Positions 59,950-64,000 of a stretch of 64,000 nt of DNA are shown here, one piece after another (positions within the stretch are counted from its first letter, which is position 1; each line of letters opens with the position of its first letter). A program made the translations under genes and the position numbers. The notes under the pieces were generated by a model, which was not told the DNA's origin, did not search any database, and saw only the letters and a list, made by a program, of their open reading frames with translations. Location: NCBI GenBank assembly GCA_963715815.1, contig OY970278.1, positions 2,914,001-2,978,000 of the forward strand. Reading direction: 5' to 3'. This DNA is from JAFAMS01 sp963715815. Its GTDB lineage: Bacteria > Vulcanimicrobiota > Vulcanimicrobiia > Vulcanimicrobiales > Vulcanimicrobiaceae.

Positions 59950-60929
59950 TGCCGCCTCAAGTCATCGGCATGCAAGGCGTCGACCTATGGCGCCGCACGC
60001 AAGAAGAGTTTCATTACGACCTCAAACGCTTCGTTTTTGGCCTCTTACGCGGGCGGCATCGGAAACCAAGTCGCCGGCAGGTCCTCGCGAATGTCAACTT
60101 GAGTATTAAGGCCGGAGAAAAGATAGGGATCATCGGTCCGAACGGATCCGGGAAAACGACGCTCTTGAAAGTCATTTGCGGAATCCTGTCACCGACCCGA
60201 GGTAAGGCCGTTAGCAATGGAACGATCGCGCCCCTTATCGAGCTAGGCGCGGGATTCGATCCCGAACTTTCACTCGTCGACAACATCGTGTATTATGGCC
60301 TCTTGCTGGGCATCGACCGGCGTCGCATGATCGAGCATCTCGACTCGATCTTGTACTTTGCTGAACTGCAAGAGTACCGCAACGAACCAGTCAAAACGCT
60401 TTCCTCCGGGATGACTGCGCGACTCGGTTTCTCGATCGCTACCGAGTTTCGATCGGACATCCTTATCCTCGATGAAGTCTTGTCCGTCGGCGACGAAGCG
60501 TTCCAGCGGAAATGCCGCGAGCGTATCGATCAACTGTGGGATGAGCACGTTACGATTCTTGTCGTCTCCCATAGTCTTGAGTTTATTTTGAAAGCGTGCG
60601 ATCGCGCGCTCTGGCTCGATAAGGGTTCCATCGCGTATGACGGCGCGCCGCAAGAAGCTGTTCTGCAGTACAAGCTTCGCGTCGAGCAACAGCGTTTGGA
60701 GGGCACCGAAAGGACAGCGATGTTGCTACTCGGCCCCGAGCACGCCGACTCGAAATACGCAGGGAAGCTCTTCGCCTTCTTCGAGGGAAGCCGGCATCTC
60801 GTGCTCGACAATAATTGGATGACGTCCAACGAACTCGATGACACGGCGGCGCTGCGCTTTTCCGACGAGACTATCGACCGTATACCGGAGGGCGAACCCG
60901 TAGGGAACCTGGCGACCGCCTCCCGCTAA
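59949..60929 (+). CDS. wzt: Polysaccharide exporter ATP-binding protein (Wzt/TagH-like)
   Basis: 326 residues. Walker A is IIGPNGSGKTTLLKVICGIL, the Q/D-loop region LIELGAGFDPELSLVDNIVY is typical of Wzt/TagH, the signature is TLSSGMTARLGFSIATE, and Walker B is LILDEVLSVGDEAFQRKC. The H-loop is in VVSHSLEF. The C-terminal tail beyond residue 245 is about 80 residues, shorter than Wzt with a carbohydrate-binding domain. It overlaps the permease and the next gene's ATG. Confidence 0.93.
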   Translation: MPPQVIGMQGVDLWRRTQEEFHYDLKRFVFGLLRGRHRKPSRRQVLANVNLSIKAGEKIGIIGPNGSGKTTLLKVICGILSPTRGKAVSNGTIAPLIELGAGFDPELSLVDNIVYYGLLLGIDRRRMIEHLDSILYFAELQEYRNEPVKTLSSGMTARLGFSIATEFRSDILILDEVLSVGDEAFQRKCRERIDQLWDEHVTILVVSHSLEFILKACDRALWLDKGSIAYDGAPQEAVLQYKLRVEQQRLEGTERTAMLLLGPEHADSKYAGKLFAFFEGSRHLVLDNNWMTSNELDDTAALRFSDETIDRIPEGEPVGNLATASR

Positions 60930-63353
60930 TGATCTCGCTTGTCTTGTATGGCCGCAACGACAGTTACGGCTACAATCTACACAAACGCGCAGCCATTAGC
61001 CTTAACTGCATGGCTGAAGTGTTAGACCGATCCGTCTGATGAGATCATTTTCGTCGATTACAATTCTCCTGATGACTTTCCAACGTTTCCCGAAGCGATT
61101 CAAGATACGCTTACCCCCAAAGCGCAATCCCTCTTAAGAATACTGCGTGTGCGGCCGTCTCAACATGCGAGGTTTCGCGACAAGACCCATCTCGTCGCTC
61201 TGGAACCAATCGCGCGTAACGTCGCGATCCGTCGTTCGAACCCTCAAAATCGTTGGATACTTTCCACGAACACCGATATGGTTTTTGTTCCGAGGACCGG
61301 GAAATCGCTCTCGCAGATCGTGGAATCGCTTCCCGATGCCTACTATCACTTGCCTCGATTTGAAGTGCCGGAGACGCTTTGGGAAAGCGTCGACCGTCTG
61401 GATCCGGTCTCGATTATCCAGTCTTTCAGGGCTTGGGGCCGCGAATTACACTTGAACGAGATAGTGTACGCGTATCACGAGTCTGTGCGGTATGACGGCC
61501 CGGGTGATTTTCAGCTGGTGCTTCGCAAAGATTTATGGCGACTGAACGGTTTTCACGAGGAGATGCTGCTCGGCTGGCACGTCGACTCGAACATTGCGAG
61601 ACGTCTTTCGCTCTTGCCCCGCACGATCGGCGACATCGTCGAGGATCTCTACGGCTATCACTGCGATCACACACGACAGGTTACCCCGGCTCATAAGGCG
61701 CGAGCGGCGCAAAACGATCAAAAAGTTTTCTTTGAGAACGTTGAACGCGCCGATATTCCCGAGCAGTCGCGGGGGTGGGGACTGGCGGACGAAACGATCG
61801 AGGAGATCAGACTCGGAACGACAAGTGCTGCGTACCTGACCGCGCTCCACGCAGCCGTAGGTCCTCCGCTAAAAGACGCGTTAAGGATCGGTTATTCGGC
61901 GGACAGCTATAATCGTCTAGACTATACGAGCGAGCATGTCGTCCCATTTCTTGCGGACAGCCTGAGCAGCTATCCTCGCAACACCATTGTCGCGTGGCTG
62001 GGAGGAAAACGACGAACACTTGAATGTTTTGCTTCGATATGGCGAGACATGGGGTTTTCGGAGCCGATCTTGGTTTTTTCGGACGGCGACTGGCTGGGTC
62101 AACCTCTTCCAATAGGTTGCACGTTCGCGCCTTGGGAACGTGCTTGCGAGCTGGCTAATGTCTTTGTCTTTGATTGGGGCCGTCCCGAAGGTAACGATCC
62201 GCAGTGGGTCTTCGATAAAGATCCGATCATACAGAAGGTTACGCGAGGTTTTCGGCGAGCTGCACGCTTCGAACGCGCAACCCGTAACAAAGACGATAAG
62301 CCCGCCCGACGCTTCATCGGCGTCAACACGATCAATAACGCGGTCGAAGCAATTTTCAACAACCACATAAGTGCAGCATTGACACCCCTGGCCACCCACA
62401 TTCGGCAAGGATTCCTCGCTAAAGCAGATGATGAGGAAGGCGATCTTCTTCCGGGGTTCCACGCCGGTGGCGCCGGTCAAAAACTCGCCAAGGGCATTGT
62501 ATCGTTGCCAGGTGTCTCGGGATACGTTTTTTTCGGCCCATTTCTAGACCTGGATCCAGCAGCCTATAGTCTTCGCTTAGAGTTCACCGACGTTAACGCC
62601 AAAGCTAGGAACGCAATACTCGTCTTAGAGGTGGTATCTGACGGCCGGATCCTCGCGTATCGCGAGGTTGGGCCGGACGAGCTGAGCGGCGGGACAGCGA
62701 TCATCGAGTTTTCGATGCCGCGTCGAATTAACGACGAACCTGAATGGCCACGAGTCGAGTTTCGGCTTAGAACCTCAGGGGCGATGCAGTTCACAGTGAG
62801 CAAAGCGACGCTCAAAGAGGTTGGGCCCGCATCCGCTCTCGGAAACGTAAATCAGATAGACTACGACAACCTTGATCTTGACCTGCTACGATTGCTCTTC
62901 ACCGGTAAGACAAGCGAGTGGGCACAACCAACGAAATCCGAGGTCGCAGCGATCCGCAGTCCTCTAGGACGAAGAGGTTTTGTTGCATTCGGACCTTACA
63001 TCCGGCTTGAGCCGGGGAATTACGGAGTAACGTTCGAGTTTAGCATCGGCCGAGCACTTCCGAATGCGTCCGTCACAGTCGATATCGTCACAGATTTCGG
63101 AACACGGGTGGTTGCCACGGACACCTTTGACCCGAGTAATTCCAAGGCTGTGCAGCGGATGCTCGACCTGGGGCGAGAGCGGGCTCAGAGATATCTCGCA
63201 TTTACGGTTGCGCGAGGCGGTGCGCCAGATTCGCTCTTCGAGTTTCGCGTTCTCGCATCAAGAAGAGTGGATCTGTTTCTTACTGCGGTTCGGCTTCAAA
63301 AGCTACCGACAGCGGTTCAAGCCGTTGAGGTTATGGCAGCGGCGTCTCCGTAA
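60929..63353 (+). pseudogene. Large glycan-cluster protein, GT-A-like N-terminus, one early frameshift
   Basis: The start is ATG 60929 (ISLVLYGRNDSYGYNLHKRA), overlapping the wzt stop. The frame changes near 61035 and continues DEIIFVDYNSPDDFPTFPEA and RWILSTNTDMVFVPR. This beginning resembles GT-A glycosyltransferases: a GRNDSYGYN opening, NCMAEVL, and a DMVFV acidic pair. From about residue 280 the sequence is unlike any family I know, with beta-rich blocks near 530-640 and 660-750. Intact length would be about 807 residues. It may be a glycosyltransferase with carbohydrate-binding tails. The downstream frame has no decay, so one base may be an assembly error. Confidence 0.72.
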
Positions 63354-64000
63354 CCGAGCCACACGATCTCAACGGACGTGTTGCCTCTACGGGGCACGAT
63401 TCGCCAACAATCTATAACAATCGCCTTCTGAGTTAGCACGACGTCGGTGAGTTTCTTGTACTCCGACCATGGCGTCGTTATAACGGTGATATCGGCGTTG
63501 CCTACGGCCTCACCCGGCGTGTCGACATAGTGAAACCCATCTCCTAATACGCGACGAGCAGCTTCGAGAGCCATCGGATCGTGGATAATAACCGTGTAAC
63601 CCTTTTCGCGAAGCTTGCGGGCGAGCATTATGCCTTGGCTCTCTTCGACGACGGATGTGTCAGGTTTGTACGACATTCCAAGGACCGCGACGCGCGCACC
63701 GTGTGATGCGTGGTTCGAGATCGCGAGCAATAGGCGATCGACTTGATACGAGTTGATTGCGTCGGTTGCGCGCGCAATATCCGGACGTGCTCCAAGGGCG
63801 GTCGCAAGCGACGCGAACGCCACATTGTCTCTTGGGAAACACGGACCGCCGTAGCCAATCGCGCCGCGAAGATACTTTCGGCCGATTCGCGTGTCGGTCC
63901 CAACTGCTTCCGCGACGACGTCAACATCCGCTCCAGGAAGACGATCGCAAATGTCGGCGAGCATGTTCGCATACGAGATCTTTGTCGTTACGAACGTGTT
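63317..64000 (-). CDS. UDP-glucose/UDP-ManNAc 6-dehydrogenase, C-terminal part (5' end off the window)
   Basis: A frame open from the window edge to 63317, about 227 residues. The catalytic cysteine is in GYGGPCFPRDNVAFASLATA. GARVAVLGMSYKPDTSVVEE is the C-terminal domain motif of the family, and TPWSEYKKL ends it. The enzyme oxidises a UDP-hexose to the uronic acid for polysaccharide synthesis. The N-terminal Rossmann half lies outside the window, so UDP-glucose and UDP-ManNAc dehydrogenases cannot be separated. Its 3' end overlaps that of the convergent large glycan-cluster gene by 37 bases. Confidence 0.92.
   Translation of the reverse strand, partial: NTFVTTKISYANMLADICDRLPGADVDVVAEAVGTDTRIGRKYLRGAIGYGGPCFPRDNVAFASLATALGARPDIARATDAINSYQVDRLLLAISNHASHGARVAVLGMSYKPDTSVVEESQGIMLARKLREKGYTVIIHDPMALEAARRVLGDGFHYVDTPGEAVGNADITVITTPWSEYKKLTDVVLTQKAIVIDCWRIVPRRGNTSVEIVWLGYGDAAAITSTA

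Noticed and set aside
1..64000. Mobile elements, prophage, CRISPR arrays, tRNA or rRNA genes
   Set aside because: I looked on both strands and saw no transposase, integrase, phage gene, regular spacer array, or recognisable tRNA/rRNA sequence.

Overview
The window looks like one contiguous piece of a high-GC (about 60%) diderm bacterial chromosome. It has a TonB-dependent receptor with a typical outer-membrane C-terminus, lipoproteins with lipoboxes and flagellar rod/export genes. It also has a Bacillus-type LexA operator next to a LysM gene. A diderm with Gram-positive-like SOS boxes, lysine 5,6-aminomutase and a TonB receptor carrying a carboxypeptidase-like domain fits a deep Terrabacteria lineage. 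Candidatus Eremiobacterota (WPS-2) is my best guess, but this is inference only. Genes are tightly packed, with many 4-base ATGA/GTGA overlaps. No rRNA, tRNA, CRISPR array, IS element or phage gene was seen, and no gene-free stretch exceeds 300 bases.

Layout. 1-3240 (minus): flagellar operon flgB-flgC-fliE-fliF-fliH-fliI, with unusually short rod proteins. There is no separate fliG; FliF ends in a FliG-like segment. 3289-9985 (minus): rplM-rpsI with a near-consensus promoter, truA, DUF5069, amidase, lysS, greA and an amino-acid permease. 10011-12082: a quinate-dehydrogenase-like protein and a cyanobacterial-AAR-like acyl-ACP reductase homologue. 12178-16379: a beta-propeller-like protein, a divergent VOC/WYL-regulator pair with a clear palindromic operator, a lipoprotein, a membrane protein and an SRPBCC protein. 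16382-22156: putrescine-type aminotransferase, dusB, coaX, coaBC, FHA and a methionine-gamma-lyase-family enzyme. 22232-23347: a divergent lexA/LysM SOS module with two near-consensus SOS boxes. 24008-28713: lipoprotein plus a frameshifted TonB-dependent receptor.

28879-35576: sucCD, a TlpA/DipZ-like thioredoxin, then acyl-CoA dehydrogenase, 3-hydroxyacyl-CoA dehydrogenase and thiolase. 35599-44206: CDF transporter, ICMT-like protein, GDP-deoxymannose synthesis (gmd, rmd), PilZ, SIS protein, a PBP4-like peptidase and kamDE. 44251-46746: ECF sigma factor, zinc-finger anti-sigma, bactofilin-like membrane protein and a hypothetical. 46820-50586: a decayed or mis-assembled patch in which three genes carry several frameshifts, with an intact Uma2 gene between. 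50604-63353: a plus-strand polysaccharide cluster of FkbM-type protein, glycosyltransferases, a large membrane protein, Wzx-like flippase, Wzm/Wzt ABC exporter and a large glycan-related protein. The window ends in a partial UDP-glucose/UDP-ManNAc dehydrogenase.

Together the second half makes activated deoxysugars (gmd/rmd, rmlD, UDP-sugar dehydrogenase), assembles them with glycosyltransferases and exports the product. A short dispersed repeat (core GAGCGAAGTCGAGGG) sits between many genes, and in one case forms the C-terminus of a protein.
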